Of a stretch of 34,332 nucleotides of DNA, positions 8,188-17,885 are shown piece by piece (positions within the stretch are counted from its first letter, which is position 1; each line of letters opens with the position of its first letter). Below the pieces are notes generated by a model, which saw only the letters and a list, made by a program, of their open reading frames with translations, was not told the DNA's origin and did no database searches. The position numbers and the translations under genes were made by a program. Origin of the DNA: Candidatus Kuenenia stuttgartensis (GTDB lineage: Bacteria; Planctomycetota; UBA11346); the NCBI GenBank assembly GCA_945872305.1, contig CAMCAC010000006.1, positions 1 to 34,332 of the forward strand, in the 5' to 3' direction.

Positions 8188-10797
8188 ATGAGCGAACCGA
8201 TCCTGACCAGCACCCGCACCCTGCGCCGACTGGGCATGCGGCGGGTCCTGAGCCACCTGTTCCGCGCCACCAGCGTGGCGGTGGTCGGTGATCCCCCCGG
8301 CGAAGCGGGGCGGGCGGTGCTCGCCCAGGCGGCAGCGGGGTCCCTGGCCGGCGCCGTGCATGCGGTCGGCTTCCTCACGGTCCCCGCCGGGGCCCGGGCC
8401 TGGGCCGGGATCGCGGACCTGCCGGTGGTGGATGTGGCGGTGCTCGACCTGCCGGCGTCCCGGGCGGCGGCGGTGCTCGACCGCTTGGCCGGGGGCCGGG
8501 CCCACACCGCCATCGTCCTCGGGGCTTCCGACGCCTGCCTGGTCCACCGGCCGGGCTGGCCGCGCCTGCTCGGCCCCGATGCGGCGGGCATCATGGTCCC
8601 GGCCACCGGGCTCGTCCTCGGCACGGTCACCCCGCCGGCGACCCCGGGGCGGCTGGCGTTCGCCTGCCAGTCCACCGCCCTGGGCGCCGCGGTGCTCGAC
8701 TGGGCGCGGCGCGAGGGCATCGGCTTCAGCGCCTGGGTCGCGGGCGGGGCCCTGCACGACATCGGCTGGGGCGAGCTGATCGGCCACTTCGCCCACGACC
8801 CGCACACCGAGGCGATCCTGCTCCACCTGGAGTCGGTGGGCGACGCCCGTGCCTTCCTCGCCGCCGCCCGGGAGGTCGCCCTGCGCAAGCCGGTGGTGGT
8901 GATGAAGGCCGGCCGCACCGCCGCCGGAGCCCGGGCCGCCGCCAGCCATACCGGCGCCCTGACCCAGGCCGATGCGGTGCTCGATGCCGCCCTGGTCCGG
9001 GCCGGGGTGCTGCGGGTGGCCGCCATCGACGAGCTGTTCCAGGTGGCCGAGGTGCTGGCCCGCCGCCACCTGCCCCAGGGCCGCCGTCTGGCGATCATCA
9101 CCAACGGCGGCGGGCCCGGGGTGATCACCACCGATGCCCTGGCCGCCGCCGGCGGCGAGCCGGCGGCGGGATCCCCCACGGACCTGGGCCCAGGCGCCCG
9201 GGGCACGGACTTCGCTGCGGCGATGGCGGCGGCGGTGGCGGATCCGGGCGCCGATGCGGTGCTCGCCATCTGCGCACCCCAGCCAGGCTGCGATCCGACC
9301 GCCGTGGCGGCGGCGCTGGCCGCCGGCGGCGGGCCGGGGCCGAAGCCGGTCCTGGCCGCCTGGATGGGCGGCGACCGCATGGTCGAGGGCCGTGCCCTGC
9401 TCACCCGGGCCGGGATCCCGACCTTTTCGTACCCCGATGCGGCGGTGCGGGTGTTCAGCGCCCTGTGGCGGCACGGCGAGGATCTGCGGCTGCTGTACGA
9501 GACGCCGCATGCGCCGGGCAGCGACGAGGACGGCGCCCCGGACCGGGCGGCGATCGACCGCTGCCTGCGCGTGGCGATGCTCGCCGGGCGGACCCTGCTG
9601 TCCGAACCCGATTCCAAGCAGCTCCTCGCGGCCTGGGGCATGCCGGTGGTCGAGACCCGCACCGCCGCCTCGGCCGACGCCGCGGTCGCCGCGGCGTCGG
9701 CGATCGGCTGGCCGGTGGTGCTCAAGCTGTGGTCCGACAGCGTCGCCCACAAGAGCGCCGCGGACGGGGTGCATCTCGATCTGCGCGACGCCGCCGCGGT
9801 GCGTGCCGCCTTCGCAGCGATCCAGGCCGCCGCCCTGGCCCGGGGTGCGGATGTCCGCGGGGTCAGCGTACAGCCCCTGGTCGGGGGACCGGATGCCTGC
9901 GAGGTCCTGCTCGGGTCCGCTTCCGACCCGCACTTTGGACCGGTGGTCCTGGTCGGGGCCGGCGGCCGGCATGCGGAACGGCTGGGCGACACCGCCCTCG
10001 GACTGCCGCCGCTCACCCCGCTCCTGGCCCGGCGCATGCTCGCCGCAACCCGCATCGGGCGGGCCCTGCCGACGGCGGCGATCGATCCGCTGGCCGCGCT
10101 CATCGTGCGCTTCAGCCACCTGGTCGCCGAGCAGCCGTGGATCCGCGAGATCGACATCAACCCCCTCCTCGTGGCCGCGGACCGGCTGGTCGCCCTGGAT
10201 GCCCGGGTGGTGCTCCACCCCGCCGACACCCGGCCGGACATCCTGCCCAGACCGGCGATCCGGCCCTATCCGGCCGAATACGCCGGCGGGATGACCCTGA
10301 CCGACGGCAGCCCGGCGGCGGTGCGGCCGGTACGGCCGGCCGACGAGCCGGCCCTGGTCCGCTTCCATCAGGGCCTGTCGGATCGCACGGTGGACCAGCG
10401 CTGGCTGCGCCCCCTGCCGCTAGCGTCGCGCATCGACCACCACCGCCTGGCCGGGGTCTGCCACAACGACTACGACCGCGAGATCGCCCTGGTCGTGGAC
10501 CGCCGCACCGGTGCCGGCGACGCGCACGAGATCCTCGCCATCGGCCGCCTGACCCGCCTGCGCGAGGATCCCGGCTGCGCCGAACTGGGCATGGTGGTGG
10601 GCGACGCCTGGCAGGGCCGCGGCCTGGGCCGGGAACTGACCCGGCGGCTGGTGGCGATCGCCGCCAGCGAACGGATCCGCACGATCGTCTGCCACATCCG
10701 CGACGGCAACGCCGCCGGGGCCCGCCTGCTCGCCGCCGCCGGGTTCCGCCTGCAACCGCCCGAGGACGGGCTGGTGACGGCGGTGCGCGAGGGGTGA
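8188..10797 (+). CDS. ADP-forming acyl-CoA synthetase-like / GNAT acetyltransferase fusion (Pat/PatZ-like)
   Basis: Rossmann-type N-term SVAVVG; AASHTGALTQADAV (succinyl-CoA-ligase-like His loop); ATP-grasp KLWSDSVAHKSAADGVHLDL and DPHFGPVVLVGAGG; C-terminal GNAT ELGMVVGDAWQGRGLGRELTRRLVAIA. Confidence 0.88.
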   Translation: MSEPILTSTRTLRRLGMRRVLSHLFRATSVAVVGDPPGEAGRAVLAQAAAGSLAGAVHAVGFLTVPAGARAWAGIADLPVVDVAVLDLPASRAAAVLDRLAGGRAHTAIVLGASDACLVHRPGWPRLLGPDAAGIMVPATGLVLGTVTPPATPGRLAFACQSTALGAAVLDWARREGIGFSAWVAGGALHDIGWGELIGHFAHDPHTEAILLHLESVGDARAFLAAAREVALRKPVVVMKAGRTAAGARAAASHTGALTQADAVLDAALVRAGVLRVAAIDELFQVAEVLARRHLPQGRRLAIITNGGGPGVITTDALAAAGGEPAAGSPTDLGPGARGTDFAAAMAAAVADPGADAVLAICAPQPGCDPTAVAAALAAGGGPGPKPVLAAWMGGDRMVEGRALLTRAGIPTFSYPDAAVRVFSALWRHGEDLRLLYETPHAPGSDEDGAPDRAAIDRCLRVAMLAGRTLLSEPDSKQLLAAWGMPVVETRTAASADAAVAAASAIGWPVVLKLWSDSVAHKSAADGVHLDLRDAAAVRAAFAAIQAAALARGADVRGVSVQPLVGGPDACEVLLGSASDPHFGPVVLVGAGGRHAERLGDTALGLPPLTPLLARRMLAATRIGRALPTAAIDPLAALIVRFSHLVAEQPWIREIDINPLLVAADRLVALDARVVLHPADTRPDILPRPAIRPYPAEYAGGMTLTDGSPAAVRPVRPADEPALVRFHQGLSDRTVDQRWLRPLPLASRIDHHRLAGVCHNDYDREIALVVDRRTGAGDAHEILAIGRLTRLREDPGCAELGMVVGDAWQGRGLGRELTRRLVAIAASERIRTIVCHIRDGNAAGARLLAAAGFRLQPPEDGLVTAVREG

Positions 10798-10835
10798 CCG
10801 GTTGCCCCGCGGGCCGGGTCGCCAGCGTGCCGCCC

Positions 10836-11738
10836 ATGCCCGATCCGGTCCTGGTCATCCACGGCGGCTCCGGTCCCTGGACCGCGGTCCTGACGGATCC
10901 CGCCCGCAAGCAGGCGGCCCTGGCCGGGCTGGCCGCGGCCCTCGCCGCCGGCGGCGCCCGGCTGGCGGACGGCGCCGATGCCCTGGATGCGGTGCAGGCG
11001 GCGATCGCCGTCCTGGAGGACGATCCCCAGTTCAACGCCGGCCGCGGCGCCGCCCTGACCGAGGCGGGGCATCCCGAGTGCGACGCGGCGCTGATGGACG
11101 GCCGCGATCTGCGGGCCGGGGCGGTGGCGGGGCTGCGGCGCACGCGCAACCCGGTGACGGCGGCCCGGGCGGTGCTCGACGAGGGGCGCCATGTGCTGCT
11201 CGCGGGGCCGGATGCGGAGGCCTGGCTGCATGCCCACGGGGTGGTCGCCTGCGGGCCGGACTGGCTGGTCACGCCGGCGGCGCGGGCATGGCTCGATGGC
11301 TGGCGGGCGGGTCGCGAGAGCCCCCTGGGCACGGTGGGCGCCGTGGCCCTGGACCGGCACGGGGCCCTGGCGGCGGGGACCTCGACCGGCGGGCTGACCG
11401 GCAAGCGGCCGGGGCGGGTCGGCGACAGCCCGCTCATCGGCGCCGGCACCTGGGCCGACGGCCATGCGGCGGTCTCGTGCACCGGCATGGGCGAGGCCTT
11501 CATCCGCTCGGCGTTCGCGGTGCGCGCCGCCGGCGCGGTGGCGGCGGGCGGCACCCCCGAGGCGGCCCTGGATGCGGGACTGGACCGGGTCGCCGGCCTG
11601 GGCGGGACCGGCGGCGCGATCCTGGTGGCCGCGGACGGTCGCTGGGCGCTGCGCTCCCGGGATCCCGGCATGGCGCGCGGCGTGTGGACCGTGGACGGGG
11701 TGCGGACCTGGGTGCGCAATCCGCCGGCGGGACCGTGA
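10836..11738 (+). CDS. iaaA: Isoaspartyl peptidase/L-asparaginase (Ntn-hydrolase)
   Basis: LVIHGGSGPW, FNAGRGAALTEAG..DAALMDG, autocleavage site GTVGAVALD, GTSTGGLTGKRPGRVGDSPLIGAGTWAD, SCTGMGEAFIR. Confidence 0.9.
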   Translation: MPDPVLVIHGGSGPWTAVLTDPARKQAALAGLAAALAAGGARLADGADALDAVQAAIAVLEDDPQFNAGRGAALTEAGHPECDAALMDGRDLRAGAVAGLRRTRNPVTAARAVLDEGRHVLLAGPDAEAWLHAHGVVACGPDWLVTPAARAWLDGWRAGRESPLGTVGAVALDRHGALAAGTSTGGLTGKRPGRVGDSPLIGAGTWADGHAAVSCTGMGEAFIRSAFAVRAAGAVAAGGTPEAALDAGLDRVAGLGGTGGAILVAADGRWALRSRDPGMARGVWTVDGVRTWVRNPPAGP

Positions 11739-12154
11739 GGCTGCGCGGGCCGTTCCCGCTCCTCGCCCTCCCCGGATTGATGGCGCTCTACCTGGCGACG
11801 GTGGCGGTGGCCAGCCTGGTGGTCGCCCCGCCACGGCTCGATCCGACGGCACCCCACGCGGAGTTCGTCAACCTCGCGGCGGGCTGGGAGGTCGACGCCA
11901 TCACCGCCGAACGCCGCGGTGGACTGGTGACCCTGTTCGCACACCGGGGCGAAGCGCCCCGCCGCCGGGAACGGCGGGCGGTGATCCATGTGCGCACCCT
12001 GTCCCTGCTCCTGCGCGATGCGGAGGTGCGTCGGGTGCTCGCCCACCGGCCCGGGATCCTGGATGGCCTGGACGCGGTGGCGACATCCGGCGTCCTCGCC
12101 CTGGGCATGGATCGCCCCTCGGCGAGCGCGGCCCCTTCCCCCGCCCGCCGCTGA
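11735..12154 (+). CDS. Hypothetical protein with N-terminal TM helix
   Basis: GTG start at 11735 overlaps the previous stop (GTGA): VRLRGPFPLLALPGLMALYLATVAVASLVVAPPRLDPTAPHAEFVNLAAGWEVDAITAERRGGLVTLFAHRG...; frame open to 12154. Confidence 0.6.
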   Translation: MRLRGPFPLLALPGLMALYLATVAVASLVVAPPRLDPTAPHAEFVNLAAGWEVDAITAERRGGLVTLFAHRGEAPRRRERRAVIHVRTLSLLLRDAEVRRVLAHRPGILDGLDAVATSGVLALGMDRPSASAAPSPARR

Positions 12155-12170
12155 TCCACGCTGCCGGCCT

Positions 12171-13103
12171 GTGCGCCTGCTCGGGGACCGTTTCTGGATC
12201 ACCGCCCTGGCCATGCTCGTCCTCGGCATGGCGGTGCCCGGGGACTGGGCGTGGCTCCGGGACCTCGTGCCGGTGGCCCTGGGCGGGATCCTCTTCTGTT
12301 CCGGGCTGCGCATCGCGCCGCGGTCCTTCCTCGCCGACGCCCGGGACGGCGCCCTGGCCCGCCGCCTTGGCCTGATGGCCGCGGTAAAGCTGGTCCTGAT
12401 CCCCCTCGCCGCCTGGGGCATCGCACTGCTGGTGGCGCCGCAGTGGGCGACCGGCGTGCTGCTGGTGGCGGCGATGCCGGCGGGATTCACCTCGATCGCC
12501 ATCGCCGATCTGCACGGCGGGCGGCGGGCGGCGGCGGTGCTGCTGGTCGCCCTGACCAGCGCCCTGGTGCCGCTCACCGTCCCGGGCTTCCTGATCGGGC
12601 TCGCCGGCGGCGGCCAGGCCACGGTGGCGGCGGTGGCGGAGCGGGCCGGCTACATCCTCATCCTCCTGGCGGTGCCCCTCGCCCTCGCCCAGGCGGTGCG
12701 GACCATCGCCCCCGCCTGGACCGCGCGGCACGACCGGGCCTGGGGGCCCGCGGCCATCGCCTGCTCCTGCGTGCTCGTGTTCATCGCCACCGCCGGCAAC
12801 CGCGAAGGCTGGACCCACTGGCCCCTGGCCCGGCTGGTGGAGCCGGTGCTGGTGACCCTGATCCCCGGCGCCGCGGCCCTGGGGGCAGCGCTGCTCCTGC
12901 GCCGCCGGCTGCCGGCGTCCGAGGCGGTGGTCTTCGCCGGCGCCGCGGTCTATGTGAACAACGGCCTCGCAGTGGCCTTCGCCACCCGCTTCTATCCCGG
13001 GCAGGCGGATGTGCTGCTCCCCTGCCTGCTCATGCAGATCCCCATGGTCTGCTCCACCGCCCTGCTGCGCCGGCTGTTCCCGGTGCCGGAGACCCGCCCA
13101 TGA
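12171..13103 (+). CDS. Bile acid:sodium symporter (BASS) family-like integral membrane transporter
   Basis: GTG start; 8-10 hydrophobic segments; LGGILFCSGLRIAPRSF, VAAMPAGFTSIAIADLHGG, VYVNNGLAVAFATRFY typical of BASS/arsenite-permease-like proteins. Confidence 0.72.
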   Translation: MRLLGDRFWITALAMLVLGMAVPGDWAWLRDLVPVALGGILFCSGLRIAPRSFLADARDGALARRLGLMAAVKLVLIPLAAWGIALLVAPQWATGVLLVAAMPAGFTSIAIADLHGGRRAAAVLLVALTSALVPLTVPGFLIGLAGGGQATVAAVAERAGYILILLAVPLALAQAVRTIAPAWTARHDRAWGPAAIACSCVLVFIATAGNREGWTHWPLARLVEPVLVTLIPGAAALGAALLLRRRLPASEAVVFAGAAVYVNNGLAVAFATRFYPGQADVLLPCLLMQIPMVCSTALLRRLFPVPETRP

Positions 13104-14107
13104 CCATCCTCGGCCTCCTCCTCGACGACACCGCCTACGGGCTCGACCGGATCCGGGCCCAGCTCCCCGACATCGAGGTCCGACCGCTGGCCGGCTGCTC
13201 CGGCTGGGGCCCGGCGGCGGTGGCGGCGGCGGTGCGCGGCTGCGATGCGGTGGTCACCGGGCGGAAATCCCCGGCCCTGCCGCCGGAGACCATCGCCGAC
13301 CGCGGCCGGCTGCGCCTGCTCGCCCACTGCCACGGCACCGTGAAGCACCTCGTCGCCAAGGCCCATCTCGACGCGGGCTTGGCGGTGAGCAACTGGGGCG
13401 ACCAAGTGGCGGGGGTGGCGGAGAGCGCCCTGTGCCTGCTCCTCGCCGGGCTCAAGCAGGTGCGCGCCCTGGACGGCCACATCCGCGCCGACTGGAAGGA
13501 CGACCGCCGCATCCACCAGGATTTCCCCGCCAGCCTGATCGGCCGCGACGTGGGCATCTACGGCTTCGGCCCCATCGGCCGCCACATGGCCCGCTTCCTG
13601 ACCGCCCTTGGCGCCAAGGTCGCGATCTACGATCCCTACGCCAAGGACATCCCCGAGGACATCCGCGTCTGCCCCAGCCTGCGCGACCTGTTCGCCACCT
13701 GCCAGTGCATCTCCATCCACTGCGGGCTGAACGACGGCACCCGCCACACCGTCACCGCCGACCTGCTCGCCCAGCTGCCCCAGGGCGCGGTGGTGGTCAA
13801 CACCGCCCGCGGCCCGATCGTCGTCGAACAGGCCCTGGCCGACGCCTGCGCCGCCGGGCGCATCGTCGCCGGCGTCGATGTGATCGAGGACGAGAAGCAG
13901 TGGCCGCGCTCGCCCCTGGCCGCCATATCCCCGGACCGCGTCCTGCTCACCGGCCACATCCTCGGCAACGGCAAGGGCCCGGACCCGGCGAAGCAGGTCC
14001 CGCCCAAGGGCCTGCCGGACTTCGTGGTCGCCAATGTCCGCGCCCTGCACGAGGGCCGCCCGCTGATCAACCTGATCAGCGTGGCGCAGTATGATCTGAA
14101 GACGTGA
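13100..14107 (+). CDS. D-isomer-specific 2-hydroxyacid dehydrogenase
   Basis: GRDVGIYGFGPIGRHMARFL (NAD-binding), VVVNTARGPIV (catalytic Arg), AGVDVIEDE (Glu), LTGHILG (His). ATG overlaps upstream stop (ATGA). Confidence 0.9.
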   Translation: MTILGLLLDDTAYGLDRIRAQLPDIEVRPLAGCSGWGPAAVAAAVRGCDAVVTGRKSPALPPETIADRGRLRLLAHCHGTVKHLVAKAHLDAGLAVSNWGDQVAGVAESALCLLLAGLKQVRALDGHIRADWKDDRRIHQDFPASLIGRDVGIYGFGPIGRHMARFLTALGAKVAIYDPYAKDIPEDIRVCPSLRDLFATCQCISIHCGLNDGTRHTVTADLLAQLPQGAVVVNTARGPIVVEQALADACAAGRIVAGVDVIEDEKQWPRSPLAAISPDRVLLTGHILGNGKGPDPAKQVPPKGLPDFVVANVRALHEGRPLINLISVAQYDLKT

Positions 14108-14207
14108 GGGGAGGTCTCCCTCCTTGTCGGCTGGACTTGAGCTGGTGATCCCCGAGGCGCTGCGTCCGGCATCGGCGCTTGCCGGTTCCAGGCCGGGCCT
14201 GGGCCGC

Positions 14208-14213
14208 TAGGCT
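14208..14213 (+). promoter_or_regulatory. Candidate -10 (TAGGCT) 6 nt before the ATG of mntA
   Basis: cgcTAGGCTgatttcATG. Confidence 0.4.
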
Positions 14214-14219
14214 GATTTC

Positions 14220-14528
14220 ATGCCCCTGGGCCTCCCCATCGACCATGCGCGCCTGGCGGATCTCTGCCGGCGTTACCACGTCGCCAAGCTGGAACTGTTC
14301 GGTTCCCGTGCCCGGGGGACGGCGTCTCCCGACAGCGATGTGGACCTCATCGTCACCTTCACGGGTGGACGCACCCCGGGACTGGCCTTCGTCACCCTGG
14401 CCGAGGAGTTGGAGGCGATCTTCGGGCATCGCGTCGACCTGCTCGTCCGCGATACGGTCGAGCGCGATGAGAATCCGATCCGGCGGCGCAACATCCTGAG
14501 CCAGGTCGAGGAACTCTATGCCGCTTGA
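14220..14528 (+). CDS. mntA: MntA-type minimal nucleotidyltransferase antitoxin
   Basis: LELFGSRARGTASPDSDVDLIV matches GS-x10-DxD exactly; about 100 aa; overlaps the downstream HEPN gene. Confidence 0.9.
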   Translation: MPLGLPIDHARLADLCRRYHVAKLELFGSRARGTASPDSDVDLIVTFTGGRTPGLAFVTLAEELEAIFGHRVDLLVRDTVERDENPIRRRNILSQVEELYAA

Positions 14529-14874
14529 TGAGCGGGATGCGACCCGGCTCCGCGACATCGTGATCTGGTCGCGGAAGGCCATCGCCATCCTGGGTCGCCG
14601 ATCCTACGACGAGCTGATGACCAACGAGGAGAAACGCCTCGCCCTGGTGCGCTGTGTCGAGATCATCGGCGAGGCGGGTGAGAACGTGTCGCCGGGGGTG
14701 AAGTCGGCCCTGGCCTCCATCCCCTGGCCGGCGATGTATGGCATGAGGAACCGGTTGGTGCACGACTACGGCAACACCAACTACCGGGTGGTCTACGATG
14801 TGGTGAGCGGAGACCTGCCCGGCATGGCGGGCCAGGTCGCCACCTTCATGGCGGAGCAGGGCCACCCGCTCTGA
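14518..14874 (+). CDS. hepT: HepT-like HEPN (DUF86) ribonuclease toxin
   Basis: RCVEIIGEAGENVS..., PWPAMYGMRNRLVHDYGNTNYRVVYDVV: R-x4-H-x-Y motif (RNRLVHDY). Confidence 0.9.
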   Translation: MPLDERDATRLRDIVIWSRKAIAILGRRSYDELMTNEEKRLALVRCVEIIGEAGENVSPGVKSALASIPWPAMYGMRNRLVHDYGNTNYRVVYDVVSGDLPGMAGQVATFMAEQGHPL

Positions 14875-14974
14875 CGGTCTGGCGGGCGTCGCCGACCACG
14901 GACACACCGGGTCGAGCGAACCACCGATGACGGGCATTCAGGAGCGGATTCCGTCTCCGCACACCTTCGCCCGC

Positions 14975-17797
14975 TCACCCCGCCACCACCGGCACCGCCG
15001 TCGCCGTGGCGTCGTCCCAGCGGGTGCCGGTGAATAGGGGGAGCAGGGTGCCGTGGACGCGGAGGCGGAGGCGGCGCGAGCCGTGGCCGGGGGGCAGGGG
15101 CCAGCGGTAGGGCGGCCAGGCGCGGACGCCGCAGGGCACGCCGTCCACCTCCAGCACCACCGCCTCGCGGCAGGACAGCGGCAGGTCCACCGCGGTGGCG
15201 GCGCCAGGATCCCAGGTCCGGGTCCAGGCCAGGGGCCCGGTGTGGAACGGCAGGCCCGGCGGATGGGGATCGAGCAGCGGCGCCGTGGCGGGCGGAGCGG
15301 TGAGCCGGCCCATCGCATCCACACCGAAGCGGCCGTGCAGGTGCAGGGGCCCGGTCAGGCCGCCCAGGGCCGGCACCGCGTCCAGGTCGATCTCCAGGCG
15401 GTGGGTGCCCGCCGCCAGGGGGCCGAGCGGGATGCGGGTGCGGTCGCCGCCGAGCAGGTCACAGGATTCCGCCGCCGGCAGCGGGCGGCCGTCGAGGGTG
15501 ATGCGGTGGGCGCCGGCGACGATGGCGCCGAGCTCGATCACCAGGTCCGCGGCAGGGATGTCCGCGGCGCACACCACCTCGGCGGTGGCGCGCATGGTCG
15601 CGCCGCCGCCGTCGAGGTCCCGCCACTGCCAGGCGTTGGCATCGCGCCACCGGCGCGGGCGCGGGGCCTGGGCGGGGCCGTCGCCGAACCGCCACTGATC
15701 CAGGCGCAGCCAGGTCGGACCCGGATCGTCGAGGGTCCAGCCGTCCGCGGGCAGCGGCGCCGACACCAACGGAACAGCGACGGGGACGGCGGGGCCGCCG
15801 TGCAGGAGCAGCGCACGGCCCCATGGCGGCAGATCCACCCACGGCGTGGTGCCGGCGAGGGCGGTCGCGGCGCCATCGGCGGTGTCCCAGGCGGCCCAGC
15901 CGTCGCCGCAGCCGGCGACGGCGACCCGAACCCGGCGCGCGTCGGCGCCGGGATTGGCGAGGAGCACCAGGGTGCGCGGGCCGTCCACCCGCAGGGTCGC
16001 GAGAACGCCGGCGCCATCGTCCAGCCGCAGCCGGGGCGGCGCCAGCAGGGGCCAGGGATCGGCGACGACGCGCACGCCGGGGAGGTTGGTCCAGCCGGCG
16101 GGGTCGGCGCCCTCGACGGCCCGGATCGGGGGCGGCGCCAGCAGCCACACCGGCACGCCGGCGGCGCTGGCGGTGCGCACCGCCTGGTCCTCGGCGGCAC
16201 CGGCCACGGTCAGGGCCGGCACGAGCAGCGCCGGATAGCGCATCACCCCGGCCCACAGCCCCCCGTCGGCGCGCAGGGTGGCGCCATCGACCGGGTGGAC
16301 GATGCGGTGGCGGGCGGCGGCCCCGGCCAGGATCGCGGCGAAGGCCTCGCCCGCGACGGCGCCGCCGGAACAGGCGGCGGGGGTGGCGGGATGGAGCACC
16401 GCGGCCTCGGCCGGCTCGGCGCCCCGGGACAGGGCCCAGGACCAGCGGGCGGTGTCGTCGGCCAGGGCGCTCCAGCACGGCCACGCCGGGGTGCCGAGGA
16501 AGAACGACGGCGGCGCGTCGTGCTTGCGCAGGCCGGCGGTGCCGGCGTAGAAGGCGTGCGGCGTGAAGCGGCTGCCGCCCTGCACCCCGAGCCACGAGAA
16601 GCCCCAGCGCTGGTCGAGCAGGCGGGCGCCCCAACCGAGGGAGTGGAAGCATTCCACCACCACCTCGCCGGAGCCGCGCTGGGCCGCCACCGCCTGGGCC
16701 GCGCGCGGGTTGGCGCGCAGCATCGCCGGCGGCGCCGGCGGCTCGCGGTCGGCGCGGACATGGCCGGCGTCGATGCCGACCACGTGGCTGGCGCCGAGCT
16801 GGTCCACGGTCCAGGCGGGCTTCTCGGCGACCCAGCGCAGGCCGTGGCGCGCGCACCAGGCGGCAACCGGGGCTTCCCACCGGGTGCGGAACTGCGCCAG
16901 GGCGGTGGCGTGCACCGCGTGCCGCCAGCGGTCCGCGGCGGGGTGGTCGTCACAGGCCAGGGCGGCGCCGTCCCGGGCCGGATCGAAGCCCTGTTCCGCC
17001 AGGGCGGGCAGCAGGTGCGGCGACCAGTGCGGCGGCTCCACCTCGTCGGTGAAGATGCCGGGCACGGTGCGGCCGAAGTGGTCGCCGAACCGGGCCCGAT
17101 AGCGCTCATGGGTGGTGGCGAGCAGGGCCTCGGCGGCGCCCGGGGCGACGGTGTCGACCAGGCGGTCGAAATACTTGAAGCCGGTGCGCTCGTGCTCGAC
17201 CAGGGCGATCAGCCGCCAGCGCCCGCCCGGCGGGGTCCAGGCCAGGCGCAGGGCCGGCGCCGCGGTCAGGTAGCGCTCCTCGTTGTAGGGGCAGCCCGGA
17301 AGCCGCCACCGCCAGTACTCGTCGTCGGTGAAGACCACGCCGGCGTGGGCGCGCACATCCACCGCCGCGGCCCAGTCCGGCCCGGCGGCGCCCAGGGGCA
17401 CCGCCAGGGCGCAGCGCAGCACCCCCAGGGGCAGGTCGAGGGCGAACGGGCCCTCGACCTCGACCACGCGCGGGCGCAGTTCGCGGGCGCGCAGGGCGGG
17501 ATCGACGGTGACCAGCCCGGCGGCGTTGCCGCTCGGGTAGGGGAACTCGTCGTAGAGCCAGGCCTCCAGGCCGTGGGCGGCGGCGGCCTCGACCGCCACC
17601 GCCACCAGGTCCAGATACGCCGCCGACAGGTACGGCACGGTCATGCCCTGGCGCGGGTGCAGGAAGAATCCGCCGCAGCCGCCGGCGGCCATCGCCGCGA
17701 CCTGGGCCCGGATGCGCTCCGCATCCAACGGCGCGTTCCAGAACCAGAACGGCCGCGGCCGGCAGTCGGCGGGCGGGGCCAGGAAGGCGGGATCCAT
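14975..17797 (-). CDS. GH106-like (alpha-L-rhamnosidase-like) glycoside hydrolase with C-terminal jelly-roll-like region
   Basis: ATG at 17797: [52 protein letters not shown]...[17 protein letters not shown]...[16 protein letters not shown]...; 941 codons. Confidence 0.8.
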   Translation of the reverse strand: MDPAFLAPPADCRPRPFWFWNAPLDAERIRAQVAAMAAGGCGGFFLHPRQGMTVPYLSAAYLDLVAVAVEAAAAHGLEAWLYDEFPYPSGNAAGLVTVDPALRARELRPRVVEVEGPFALDLPLGVLRCALAVPLGAAGPDWAAAVDVRAHAGVVFTDDEYWRWRLPGCPYNEERYLTAAPALRLAWTPPGGRWRLIALVEHERTGFKYFDRLVDTVAPGAAEALLATTHERYRARFGDHFGRTVPGIFTDEVEPPHWSPHLLPALAEQGFDPARDGAALACDDHPAADRWRHAVHATALAQFRTRWEAPVAAWCARHGLRWVAEKPAWTVDQLGASHVVGIDAGHVRADREPPAPPAMLRANPRAAQAVAAQRGSGEVVVECFHSLGWGARLLDQRWGFSWLGVQGGSRFTPHAFYAGTAGLRKHDAPPSFFLGTPAWPCWSALADDTARWSWALSRGAEPAEAAVLHPATPAACSGGAVAGEAFAAILAGAAARHRIVHPVDGATLRADGGLWAGVMRYPALLVPALTVAGAAEDQAVRTASAAGVPVWLLAPPPIRAVEGADPAGWTNLPGVRVVADPWPLLAPPRLRLDDGAGVLATLRVDGPRTLVLLANPGADARRVRVAVAGCGDGWAAWDTADGAATALAGTTPWVDLPPWGRALLLHGGPAVPVAVPLVSAPLPADGWTLDDPGPTWLRLDQWRFGDGPAQAPRPRRWRDANAWQWRDLDGGGATMRATAEVVCAADIPAADLVIELGAIVAGAHRITLDGRPLPAAESCDLLGGDRTRIPLGPLAAGTHRLEIDLDAVPALGGLTGPLHLHGRFGVDAMGRLTAPPATAPLLDPHPPGLPFHTGPLAWTRTWDPGAATAVDLPLSCREAVVLEVDGVPCGVRAWPPYRWPLPPGHGSRRLRLRVHGTLLPLFTGTRWDDATATAVPVVAG

Positions 17798-17802
17798 GCC
17801 GG

Positions 17803-17808
17803 AGGGTA
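17803..17808 (-). promoter_or_regulatory. Candidate -10 (TACCCT) 5 nt before the GH106-like ATG
   Basis: Minus strand gcggtTACCCTccggcATG. Confidence 0.4.
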
Positions 17809-17871
17809 ACCGCCCCGCCGGCGCACGCAGCGCCTCCCCCGCCGCGACCCTGGCCCCTCTGCCGGACCGGC

Positions 17872-17877
17872 TAGGCT
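17872..17877 (+). promoter_or_regulatory. Candidate -10 (TAGGCT) 8 nt before pdxJ ATG
   Basis: ggcTAGGCTgcgcagccATG; same hexamer as upstream of mntA. Confidence 0.4.
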
Positions 17878-17885
17878 GCGCAGCC

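Noticed and set aside
15053-17809. 918-aa plus-strand ORF opposite the GH106-like gene
   Set aside because: Low-complexity antisense shadow; the minus strand has catalytic motifs and a matching promoter.
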